A stretch of DNA of 64,000 nucleotides from Orobanche coerulescens (taxonomy: Eukaryota; Streptophyta; Magnoliopsida; Lamiales; Orobanchaceae): NCBI GenBank assembly GCA_033398695.1, contig CM065801.1, positions 54,384,358-54,448,357 on the forward strand. The letters are read 5' to 3'. Below the pieces are notes generated by a model that saw nothing but the letters and a program-made list of their open reading frames with translations, had not been told where the DNA came from and did not search any database. Position numbers and translations under genes: made by a program. Shown here piece after piece: positions 53,874-64,000 of this stretch; the first letter of the stretch is position 1; each line of letters begins with the position of its first letter.

Positions 53874-54694
53874 ATGACAATGAATCCACTCGCAATTCTG
53901 CTCGAAAAGAACACCTTAATGGGACCTAACTTTGTGGATTGGCTCTGCAATCTGATGATTGTCCTCAGTATAGCGGCACTGGGATACGTCTTGGAGACGG
54001 ACATTCCGGCGCCTCCTGTGTGGACCCGAGCCAATCAGGAAGAGATTTAAAACCACAAAAAGTAGGTTAATGATGACGTGAAAGTCCGTGCTTATATGGT
54101 GGCTTCCATGTCTAATGAGCTTCAAAGAGCTCATGAGAAAATGACTTCTGCTAGGCAGATTCTATCTCACTTAACCGAACTTTATGGTGAGCACAACAGA
54201 ACTGCTAGATATGAGATATCCAAGCAACTGTTCGGTGCAAGGATGAAGGAAGGTGAGAAGGTTGGGGAACACGTCCTCAAAATGATATCCATGATCGAGA
54301 GATTGGAGGATCTTGATTTTAAAATGGATACTTCTCTCCAAACCGACCTTATCCTACAGTCTCTCTCTGATTCCTTCTCACAGTTTGTTATGAACTTCAA
54401 CTGCAATGAGATTGCATGTAATTTAGCTGGGCTAATGAACAAACTTATGACCGCTCAGTCTCAGATGAAGACTCTGCGAATGAAGGAGTCTGCTCTTGTG
54501 ATTTCTTCTGGAATTCGGAAGTCTAAGAATAAGAAGAAAAAGACCACGAAGCGGACTGGACCACAAGCTAAGGACCTTAAGGGAAAGGGCAAGGCCCCGA
54601 TGGTTCCAAAGAACAAGAAGAAGAAGGATGTTTATCTCAAGTGCGGTGAGCTGGGCCACTGGGCTAGAGACTGTCCGATTCTTCATGGCACTTC
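53874..54694 (+). pseudogene. Gag of Copia element E (two stops, damaged zinc knuckle)
   Basis: From ATG at 53874 the frame reads MTMNPLAILLEKNTLMGPNF, the usual Copia gag start, then meets TAA at 54048 and TAG at 54063. The same frame continues from about 54066 with the gag (UBN2) core: SARQILSHLTELYG, RYEISKQLFGARM, VGEHVLKMISMIERL, then a Lys-rich linker and a zinc knuckle. The knuckle reads YLKCGELGHWARDC, so the first Cys of CX2CX4HX4C is Tyr. Gag packages the RNA; this copy should not give a full product. F interrupts the gene at HGTS. Confidence 0.88.
54690..54694. repeat. TSD ACTTC at left end of F
   Basis: ACTTC is repeated at 63211-63215 after the right end of F. Confidence 0.93.
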
Positions 54695-57600
54695 TGTAAC
54701 ACCCCCAATCCGCTCAGGGATATTACACGTCGTAGAACCTTTCCTCAAGGATCTACCAGGCTGGTAACGACATATAACAACTCAACCATGCCTTTAAGGC
54801 TAAAATGACTCTGTAGACCGATTTGGTCTTTCAACAAATACATACAACTCAAATACAACTCATGCCCACGCAGGGGTCAAAATACAACCACACCTGCATA
54901 AACGGAAAATATAGCAGCGGAAAAATAGAGTACAACTGAACCAATAAACAAAGTACAGTTCCTCATGTGATTAGTATCGATCATCTTTCATCATCCTTCG
55001 TGCCGACCCTGTGTTATGCTCCAAAACCTGAATGCAAAAACAGACATCCACCCCCCGAATACTCGGGGGTTAGCAAAACTCCACTGTTTTGCTAGTGCAA
55101 GAACAAAGTGCAAATATGAGCCATACCATTCACATTCCACGAATAACAATAACCAAGGATCCTCAAAGATCCAAACGAAACGAAAAGTACTTCCCGAGGC
55201 AAGAGTTTGAGAAAAAATTTCAAAATCGAAATATCATAAATCAATGGAAGTAATTTATAAAACGGTTTAGAATGCCATCGAGAGTTTTAATAGAAAACAA
55301 TTTAGGATTATCAAATCCTACTTTTCAAAATCCACAAGACAAAAGGGGTCACCGCCCCAAATATTTACTTTCCGAAAAATGACATTTACCAAACCGTTGG
55401 GATTTTAGCCCCAAATCTGTAAAATGACTTTTACAAACCATTGGGATTTTAGCCCCAAATCTCATCAACTCACAGTACACAAGAACGACCACAAGGTTCG
55501 TCTCCCAACATCAAAATCCACAAATAAAGGATTTAAAACAAACAACAAAATACTCTAGTGCCATCCTAGCCAAGTAGGCCAAACGAACAACTTACCTCTT
55601 ACACACTTAGTCAATGCATGCAATCATGAAAACCGTTCGAAATCACTCATTTCCGGAAATGCCAAAGTCAAATCACATTTGTAAAATGCACCACAATTAA
55701 CCGTGGATCCACCCCTCCGTGGACCCCTACCGAGACCCCGTCGGATCTAACCCATAGTGGTTAAAAGCAAGCTTGCGGATCCACCCCTCCGTGGACCCCT
55801 ACCGAGACCCCGTCGGATCTAACCCATAGTGAGCATACACACACACACGTTACTCATGCAATACTAATATGCTAAGAATGTAAGTTCATCAAGAATACTT
55901 ACTAGAGATGGCCACTAATCCGACACCATTATCAAACTCTTCAAAACACAATAACAAGATTAAACACGGAATACACGATTCCATCACTTTTAAACAACAA
56001 GGATATCATCAAAGCCTCCAACGTTCAAAATAATCAAATCTTAATCAATTCCCAAAACACAACGTTCACAAAACACACACGCGTTTTGAAAGAGAGCCTT
56101 TAACGAGGCCAAACCGAAATCCTTTGAAAATTCATTTCAAATAACCAAACAAACACATCAAGACGACCACCGATCATCATATCCATAAAACGAGAAAAGT
56201 ATGGGCAAGGTACTTGCCTCGAATAACCACAATGCGGAGAATCGGCCGAAGTAGGTTGGCACGAACCGACTACGAACTCGCTGACTCCACCGAACGACAA
56301 TCCACAACAATGAACTACGAACGAAAACAATAACAACGAAAATGAATTCCAGAGTACGACCCAAAGCCGCTGAATTCAAAGAACAAATGACGAAAGTTCA
56401 AGGATTTCCCCCAAAACGGCCAAGAACACGATTCGTTCCGTCAAAACCCGAAAATAGAATTCCAAGTTGAAATATGGATATACAATCCATATAATGTGTT
56501 TAACAACATCATTTAACCACAATCGATCCATCAAAAACGGATGAAAAACGAGATCGAGAACAAATCCCCCAAAAAGTCAATTTGAAGGAAATCGAGAAAT
56601 ATACTTCGATTCGACGAAGAACAATGGATTAAATGATGTTAAACACAAGAATACTATCAAGATTAATCATACCCATCATGAATTAATCAACAACACGGAA
56701 CGAATCGGACAAAAATGCAAAAATCCCTAAATTCACGAAATTAGGGTTCTAAGGAAGATTACCTTGATTCGCTGGATCAAAGGATGATAACGGACGATTG
56801 ATTGATGTTATGAACTCAAGAACTTCATGGATTTGTTGTTAAACAACATGGCTTCGTCACCCATGAATCTCCATCCGCGGACGGAGAAGGAAGGAAGTGA
56901 AAAACGAGATGAAATGTGACGCCACCACATTTATATCGGGCCGGACTAGCGCGCCAGCCGCCGAGCTAGCGTCGCTATCGCCCGAGCCACGATCCGGTGG
57001 CCTTCGGACTAGTCTGCCGCTGGCCAGTAGCGTGCAGCCTTTCCGGCCGAAGGCGTGCGCTACTGCCGGCCGTAGCGTACGCAGCTGCCCGACGCAGCGC
57101 GGCGCTACCCGCCGAGCCTCGACCGATTCCGTAACCCTGTGACTCCACTGTCTGCACCCGCTAGCGTCGTTAGGCGGCCGGTAGCGTCGCTACACCTGCC
57201 GGTTAGCGCAAGCAGCCTTCCGGCCGTAGCGGGCGCTACGCCGGTTCCTGCCGCAACCGTCCGGGCGGTGCCCGCAATCGTCCGGCCAGTCCCGCAACCG
57301 TCAGGGCTCGACGACCCGATTACCGAAAACGCACGGAACGAACAGGACGAAAAGTTCGCGGACGACATCAACGACCCGAAATGAAAACATAACACCATAT
57401 TTAATCATACGCGACCAAGAAACGGGTCGAGACAACAATTACAGATACGGATACCCGTAACTTTCAAGAAATTACAAAATGGCCCAAAACGCCCGGAAAT
57501 CACGATACGTGATCGAATAACCAAACCGAAGTTCACATCACGTCTAACAAAGTTAAACGGACTTACGGGAAACTCGAAACAGCAGTTTCGAACAAGATTC

Positions 57601-57796
57601 GCAAGAACCGAACTCAAGTGCGGAAAAGTCGTTAAAAAGCACGGAACTCAACAAAACGACACCGAAACGAACTCGGATGTCAAAAAGTGTAGAATTAATC
57701 ATTCTCAGAATGACGAAAAGGTCATGAGCGAATCGTCAAAATGGACTTCGGCCGAAAAAAGAAATTTACCGAAAATCGAAAATTGCGGATATTACA
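54695..57796 (-). mobile_element. 3' LTR of F (left)
   Basis: Read on the minus strand it has the conserved U3 start near 57796, the TAGCG..CGCTA array (about 56945-57250), TATA-like ATATAAATG near 56930, donor-like AATCAAG|GTAATC at about 56762, the 72-bp repeat (55705-55830), double hairpin (55051-55093) and the hairpin at the LTR end. Confidence 0.93.
55705..55830 (-). repeat. 72-bp tandem duplication in F LTR
   Basis: A unit running from GGATCCACCCCTCCGTGG to CCCATAGTG starts at 55705 and again at 55777. Both F LTRs have it (61130 and 61202), so it predates this insertion. TCCAC..GTGGA gives each unit a short hairpin. Confidence 0.88.
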
Positions 57797-57809
57797 TTCT
57801 ACCCTCCTT
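57797..57809 (-). other. Polypurine tract of F
   Basis: On the minus strand AAGGAGGGTAGAA precedes the LTR, identical to A2 and C. Confidence 0.88.
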
Positions 57810-60103
57810 AAAAGAAGTTTCGTCCCGAAACTTAAAACAAGTAGGGAGAAGAAATATTCCGCCAGGAAAAAATCAACGAGATACACAAGAATGCGTAACT
57901 AACGCCCAACGGCGAAATGTTACAAACAACGCAAAGGAATATACGGCGTGAAAACACGCTCCACAGCGACCAACACAACGTCGCCGTTAGGGATATAATA
58001 AAACCAACAAATGACAAACGTCATCAAATGGATAATATAGCCAAGTCAATTATCCGACAATCACAAAACACAACGAACGAAAATCAATATGATTGACCAA
58101 CCCAACGGTATATCAATCAAAACGCGAGCCAACCGCTGAACAATTACGGAATCCCACTGCCCAAGGGTTGGAAGATCGAAAACGAGACTAATTTCCCGAA
58201 CTTAAGGGAATTAGGAAGGAGCCTGAATGCTCAACAATCACGAAACGAGAACAAAAACCGAACAAGCAAACGATCGAGACAACAAAGATCGTACAATCAT
58301 GTCCGAAACACGAAGGATAATAAAATTCAAACAACAACTCCCAGGATGATCTGGCGAAAACTACAAGACATGCATTCCCATAAGATCCACAGGAAAGGGA
58401 ATAGCGATTGGCAAGTCACAACGACAAACGAGTTATTCTGAAACGATACCACACTCGTTCGATAAACAAAAACAAGGGGCAGGACAAGCTCAGAAATGTC
58501 AAAGAACATAAATGAGTCGAAAAAGTAGAATATACAGAAGTTCAAAATCCGATCCACTTCGAATAAAATAACTAGTAGAACCAAATGATGTTACTCCCGA
58601 ACAAGGTTCACAAGAATCGAACCGAACTCGAAAAAGTCACATCGATAACCAGATCGACCCACAACAAGATCACAGCTCGTTCGAACGATGAAACCGAAAT
58701 ACAGAACAAGTTCATAAAGTGTCAACGAACATGAGCGAATCGTTAGACTGGAGAAAGAGAAAATACAGAAGTCAAAATAGTACGGGCATTACCTCCGACC
58801 TCGTCCACGAAATTCACAAAAACGGGAGCAAGGTAACAAGACATTAAACAACCGACACATAACGGAACCATCACCGATGCACACGGTCATACCAAACCAA
58901 GCTCTAACAGCTCGCACATGCGCGACAACGCAAAAATCACCACGAGGCGACAACATTCAACACCAACATCCCGCCTCTCACAGGGGCTAGCACATCCAAT
59001 GTGTGGAAAGCGACTCAACGCTCACACCGCCAATTCGATCATACTCGGGAGAAAGTATCAAAATGACAACGCGAACATCATACATACATACCCAGCCCTC
59101 AAACGGGAATGGATAGTTTTTAAAAATGAAAACCTCATTTTGAAAATAATTTGAAGAATACCGGTTGATCTTGAGTATCACCTTTCAAAAAAATACAAAC
59201 GTGAAACATCGTTATCGAGACTTTGGAGAACCATTTCGCATTTCATAAAATTGAGGACACTTTCTCTTAGTGAAAACTTTCAGAATATTCGACTCTCGGG
59301 TCTAAATAAAAGTGTTTCTAAAACATTGAAAATATCTCAAAGCATTTTGGTCCTCGAGGTAGAGAATTTTTGAAGTATATTGTGGCACCTTGGATGTACC
59401 ACAAAAAAATAACTCATTTGAAAAGTATGTCTCGAAATTTATTTTTTTTAAGATACTCAAGGTTTTCAAAAATCCATTAGGCCAGAATGCCCAAAACTCA
59501 CACATATCGACGTTCACTAAAACAACTCCTAGCACACGCATCAAAAAGTTTAAAATCAAGACAATACATGTCTTTAAACGGAAATAAACGATAAAATACC
59601 ACAGTCGAAGACCGCCTAGGATTCAGAACAAAACCACTGACCCCATTCGAGGCCTCTAAAGACCCTCCTGCACTGGCTAGTGAATAAGTTGAACGCGTAT
59701 AAGCACAAAGTTCCCACAATAGAACTTGTAAAACGTGCAAATCGATTCGAAAATCATCAACAACGGACAAAAACAACAATAAAAAGACATCACATGCGAC
59801 GACACTCCTCGTATAAATCAAATACGAGAGTCGACTAAATACATATCGTGAAATCAAAATCCATATAAGGATTCCACCACTTAACAAATAATCATAAAAA
59901 ATAGCTCGTGTCACACGAGGCACAACAGAAAGAAGGGAGACTTACTTCCACAGGTCGCACGAAGATGATGATCGCCCCACGATACTAATCACGACCAACA
60001 AAATCAAACGACGTGTCGCGACACGACTCAGTCAGATAAAATCCGACGAAACAAGACTCAAACAACACGACTTGACCCGACAGCCTAGGTTTCCTCAACC
60101 TAA

Positions 60104-60115
60104 GCTCCGATACCA
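60104..60115 (-). other. Primer-binding site of F
   Basis: On the minus strand TGGTATCGGAGC lies 4 bp after the 5' LTR, the same variant as in C. Confidence 0.87.
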
Positions 60116-60119
60116 TTTA

Positions 60120-63100
60120 TGTAACACCCCCAATCCGCTCAGGGATATTACACGCCGTAGAACCTTTCCTCAAGGATCTACCAGGCTGGTAACGACATAT
60201 AACAACTCAACCATGCCTTTAAGGCTAAAATGACTCTGTAGACCGATTTGGTCTTTCAACAAATACATACAACTCAAATACAACTCATGCCCACGCAGGG
60301 GTCAAAATACAACCACACCCGTACAACGGGAAAATATAGCAGCGGAAAAATAGAGTACAACTGAACCAATAAACAAAGTCCGGTTCCTCATGTGATTAGT
60401 ATCGATCATCTTTCATCATCCTTCGTGCCGACCCTGTGTTATGCTCCAAAACCTGAATGCAAAAACAGACATCCACCCCCCGAATACTCGGGGGTTAGCA
60501 AAACTCCACTGTTTTGCTAGTGCAAGAACAAAGTGCAAATACGAGCCATACCATTCACATTCCACGAATAACAATAACCAAGGATCCTCAATGATCCAAA
60601 CGAAACGAAAAGTACTTCTCGAGGCAAGAGTTTGAGAAAACATTTCAAAATCGAAATATCATAAATCAATGGAAGTGATTTATAAAACGGTTTAGAATGC
60701 CATCGAGAGTTTTAATAGAAAACAATTTAGGATTATCAAATCCTACTTTTCAAAATCCACAAGACAAAAGGGGTCACCGCCCCAAATCTTTACTTTCCGA
60801 AAAATGACATTTACCAAACCGTTGGGATTTTAGCCCCAAATCCGTAAAATGACTTTTACAAACCATTGGGATTTTAGACCCAAATCTCATCAACTCACAG
60901 TACACAAGAACGACCACAAGGTTCATCTCCCAACATCAAAATCCACAAATAAAGGATTTAAAACAAACAACAAAATACTCTAGTGCCATCCTAGCCAAGT
61001 AGGCCAAACGAACAACTTACCTCTTACACACTTAGTCAATGCATGCAATCATGAAAACCGTTCGAAAGCACTCATTTCCGGAAATGCCAAAGTCAAATCA
61101 CATTTGTAAAATGCACCACAATTAACCGTGGATCCACCCCTCCGTGGACCCCTACCGAGACCCCGTCGGATCTAACCCATAGTGGTTAAAAGCAAGCTCA
61201 CGGATCCACCCCTCCGTGGACCCCTACCGAGACCCCGTCGGATCTAACCCATAGTGAGCATACACACACACACGTTACTCATGCAATACTAATATGCTAA
61301 GAATGTAAATTCATCAAGAATACTTACTAGAGATGGCCACTAATCCGACACCATTATCAAACTCTTCAAAACACAATAACAAGATTAAACACGGAATACA
61401 CGATTCCATAACTTTTAAACAACAAGGATATCATCAAAGCCTCCAACGTTCAAAATAATCAAATCATAATCAATTCCCAAAACACAACGTTCACAAAACA
61501 CACACGTGTTTTGAAAGAGAGCCTTTAACGAGGCCAAACCGAAATCTTTTGAAAATTCATTTCAAATAACCAAACAAACACATCAAGACGACCACCGATC
61601 ATCATATCCATAAAACGAGAAAAGTATGGGCAAGGTACTTGCCTCGAATAACCACAACGCGGAGAATCGGCCGAAGTAGGTTGGCATGAACCGACTACGA
61701 ACTCGCCGACTCCACCGAACGACAATCCACAACAATGAACTACGAACGAAAACAATAATAACGAAAATGAATTCCAAAGTACGACCCAAAGCCGCTGAAT
61801 TCAAAGAACAAATGACGAAAGTTCAAGGATTTCCCCCAAAACGGACAAGAACACGATTCGTTCCATCAAAACCCGAAAACGGAATTCCAAGTTGAAATAT
61901 GGATATACAATCCATAGAATGTGTTTAACAACATCATTTAACCACAATCGATCCATCAAAAACGGATGAAAAACGAGATCGAGAACAAATCCCCCAAAAA
62001 GTCAATTTGAAGGAAATCGAGAAATATACTTTGATTCGACGAAGAACAATGGATTACATGATGTTAAACACAAGAATACTATCAAGATTAATCATACCCA
62101 TCATGAATTAATCAACAACACGGAACGAATCGGACAAAAATGCAAAAATCCCCAAATTCACGAAATTAAGGTTCTAAGGAAGATTACCTTGATTCGCTGG
62201 ATCAAAGGATGATAACGGACGATTGATTGATGTTATGAACTCAAGAACTTCATGGATTTGTTGTTAAACAACATGGCTTCATCACCCATGAATCTCCATC
62301 CGCGGACGGAGAAGGAAGGAAGTGAAAAACGAGATGAAATGTGACTGCTCAGCCACATTTATACTGGGCCGGACTAGCGCGCGCTAGGCTGCCGAGCTAG
62401 CGTGCGCTATCGGCCCAGGCCGCGATCCAGTGGCCTTCTGGACTAGTCTGCTCGGCGAGTAGCGTCTGCGACCTTCCGGCCGTGGCGTCGCTACTGCCCG
62501 GCCGTAGCGTCTGCTGGCGTCAAGCGATGGCGTGCGCTACGCCGAGCCCGACCGATTCAGAACCCCGGACTCCACTGTCCGCACCCGCTAGCGTCGTTAG
62601 GCCGGCCCGGTAGCGTCGCTACACTGCCGGTTAGCGCGCAGCTTCCGGCCGTGGCGTGCGCTCGCCGGTTCTGCCGCACCCGTCCGGCGGTGCCTTAATC
62701 GTCGGCGATCCGCAACCGTCGAGCTCGGCGGACCGATTACCAAAGCGCGGAACGAACACGGCGAAAAGTTCGCGGACGACATCAACGACCCGAAATGAAA
62801 ACATAATACCATATTTAATCATACGCGATCAAGAAACAGGTCGAGACAACAATTACAGATACGGATACCCGTAACTTTCAAGAAATTACAAAATGGCCCA
62901 AAACGCCCGGAAATCACGATACGTGATCGAATAACCATACCGAAGTTCACATCACGTCAAAAAAAGTTAAACGGACTTACGGGAAACTCGAAACAGCAGT
63001 TTCGAACAATATTCGCAAGAACCGAACTCAAGTGCGGAAAAGTCGTTAAAAAGCACGGAATTCAACAAAACGACACCGAAACGAACTCGGATGTCAAAAA

Positions 63101-63210
63101 GTGTAGAATTAATCATTCTCAGAATGACGAAACGGTCATGAGCGAGTCGTCAAAACGGACTTCGGCCGAAAAAATAAATTTACCGAAAATCGAAAATTAC
63201 GGATATTACA
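60120..63210 (-). mobile_element. 5' LTR of F (right)
   Basis: It is 3091 bp. The palindrome array (about 62360-62660) and TATA-like sequence near 62358 are present. It matches the left LTR closely except in the GC-rich array, where small differences crowd together. Confidence 0.93.
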
Positions 63211-64000
63211 ACTTCAGGTACAGAACTTTTAGTTTTGGAAACAAATTGTTCTGCTACTGTATTTTCTACTTCCTGGATACTTGATTCTGGTGCTAGTTCT
63301 CATATTTGTACCGTGAATCAGGATCTGGAACAAAGTAGGAAGCTTGGAGCTGGAGAAGTTATGATCACAGTCGGAAGCGGGCATAGTGTCGAGGCGACCG
63401 ACATAGGATCACTTCTTTTGGGTTTAGAATCCGGCTTTGTTTTGACTTTAGAAGATGAACTTGTTTTGCCCAAGGGGCACAAAAACATTGTATTCATTCC
63501 GGTCATGGACCGAAAAGGCTTTTCATTTTTCATTGGTGATGGTTCCTGCAAAATTTATTTTAGAAATAAACTAGTGGGTACTGCTACATTGTTGAATGGG
63601 TTGTATCATCTAAATCTCAGCAACAAAGTAGTTGTGAATACTATGACTAGAAAACGTGGTAGGGATGAAACCAATCAAGTTTTGAAATGGCATCTTAGAC
63701 TTGGTCATGTTGGTCAAACCAAGGTTTACAAGATGGAAAAAGATGGACTTATGGGTCCATTGGGATCAGATCCCTTTCCTACGTGTGAATCTTGCCTTAA
63801 AGGCAAAATGACTAAGTCCCCCTTCACAGGGACTTTTGAAAGAACTGCTGATAAAATGAGATTAATCCATACTGACGTTTGTGGTGCTTTGGAAGCAGCA
63901 CGTGATGGATATCAATATTTCATTACGTTTACAGATGATCATACTAGGTATGGTTATGTATACTTAATGAAACATAAATCCGAGGCCTTTGAGAAATTCT
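63211..64000 (+). CDS. Copia pol of E: protease and integrase N-terminal part
   Basis: The frame starting at 63211 is open to the window edge (263 codons). It contains SWILDSGASSHIC, the DSGA active site of the Copia aspartic protease; the gag_pre-integrase zinc domain, WHLRLGHVGQTKVYKM then CESCLKGKMTKSPF (His, His, Cys, Cys); and the start of the integrase core, LIHTDVCGAL with the first catalytic Asp and FITFTDDHTRYGYVYL. Protease cuts the polyprotein and integrase inserts the cDNA. It is in register with gag across the F insertion. RT and RNase H should follow beyond the window, as the Copia order is protease-integrase-RT. Confidence 0.92.

Larger units (their letters stand above)
57797..60119 (-). 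mobile_element. Interior of F, non-coding
   Basis: It is collinear with the interiors of C and A on the opposite strand (for example the CGCTGTGGAGCGTG, TTGGAAAACC and CGACACG-type blocks). No gag, protease, RT, RNase H or integrase motif is seen. Frames up to 141 residues (59498-59923) show no recognisable domain. Confidence 0.82.
54695..63210 (-). mobile_element. F: complete non-coding LTR element of the C family, minus strand
   Basis: F is 8516 bp with LTRs of 3102 bp (left) and 3091 bp (right), a 2.3-kb interior, polypurine tract at 57797-57809 and primer-binding site at 60104-60115. LTR ends are the inverse of TGTAATATCCG and GGGTGTTACA. It is inserted in the coding region of E between gag and protease. 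The interior has no coding domain on either strand. It is closely related to C but has a 72-bp tandem duplication in its LTRs that C lacks. Confidence 0.94.

Noticed and set aside
54696..54767. Extension of the Copia gag frame beyond HGTS (VTPPIRSG and on)
   Set aside because: These codons are inside the F LTR; the real continuation begins at 63211 after the TSD.

Overview
The window is plant nuclear DNA made almost entirely of nested LTR retrotransposons. I see no host gene. The evidence for a flowering plant is the element mix: chromodomain Gypsy pol, a Copia gag/pol with tRNA-iMet primer sites, Gypsy gag of the retrotrans_gag type, kilobase-long LTRs, solo LTRs and layered insertions with 5-bp target-site duplications (TSDs). 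The species cannot be read from the sequence. Families are given working letters here.

Layout. Positions 1-9376 and 18977-28361 are two copies of one segment, about 99.5% alike in the stretch compared by eye. Each holds a non-coding LTR-like block (family G) with a palindrome-rich promoter, a B-family LTR on the minus strand, and the 5' part of a large non-coding element (family A). The left A copy (A1) is cut at 9376. The right copy (A2, 22073-30897) is complete, with 2.4-kb LTRs and TSD TCAAC. Between the copies lie the 3' half of a minus-strand Tekay-like chromovirus (about 9377-15459), split in its reverse transcriptase by a solo B LTR (14083-15208, TSD CTCTA), and a 5'-truncated gag-only B element (B2, about 15460-18699).

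From 31033 to the right edge the frame is one Copia element (E). Its 5' LTR starts at 31033, is interrupted twice, and ends at 52217. Its leader and gag occupy 52231-54694 and its protease/integrase runs from 63211 off the end. Inserted into E are C (31625-46323, TSD AGTAG), a non-coding element with 3.05-kb LTRs; full-length B (46644-51172, TSD CAGTG), which encodes gag but no pol; and F (54695-63210, minus strand, TSD ACTTC), a relative of C. A minus-strand chromovirus D (38319-about 44252) sits inside the 3' LTR of C. The deepest chain is G > B LTR > E > C > D.

How they work together. A, C and F keep LTRs, primer-binding site and polypurine tract but no readable protein, so they would need enzymes from an autonomous chromovirus. 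B supplies gag but would need pol in trans. D, Tekay and E carry enzyme genes; D and Tekay are broken by frameshifts, and E has a damaged gag but an open protease/integrase frame as far as visible. The strongest unexplained signals are dense arrays of short palindromes upstream of TATA boxes in three LTR groups with different palindrome words, hairpins around TATA boxes and near LTR ends, a splice-donor-like site at a similar place in several LTR groups, and differences between near-identical copies that cluster at CTG/CAG triplets and look like sequencing error at methylated sites.
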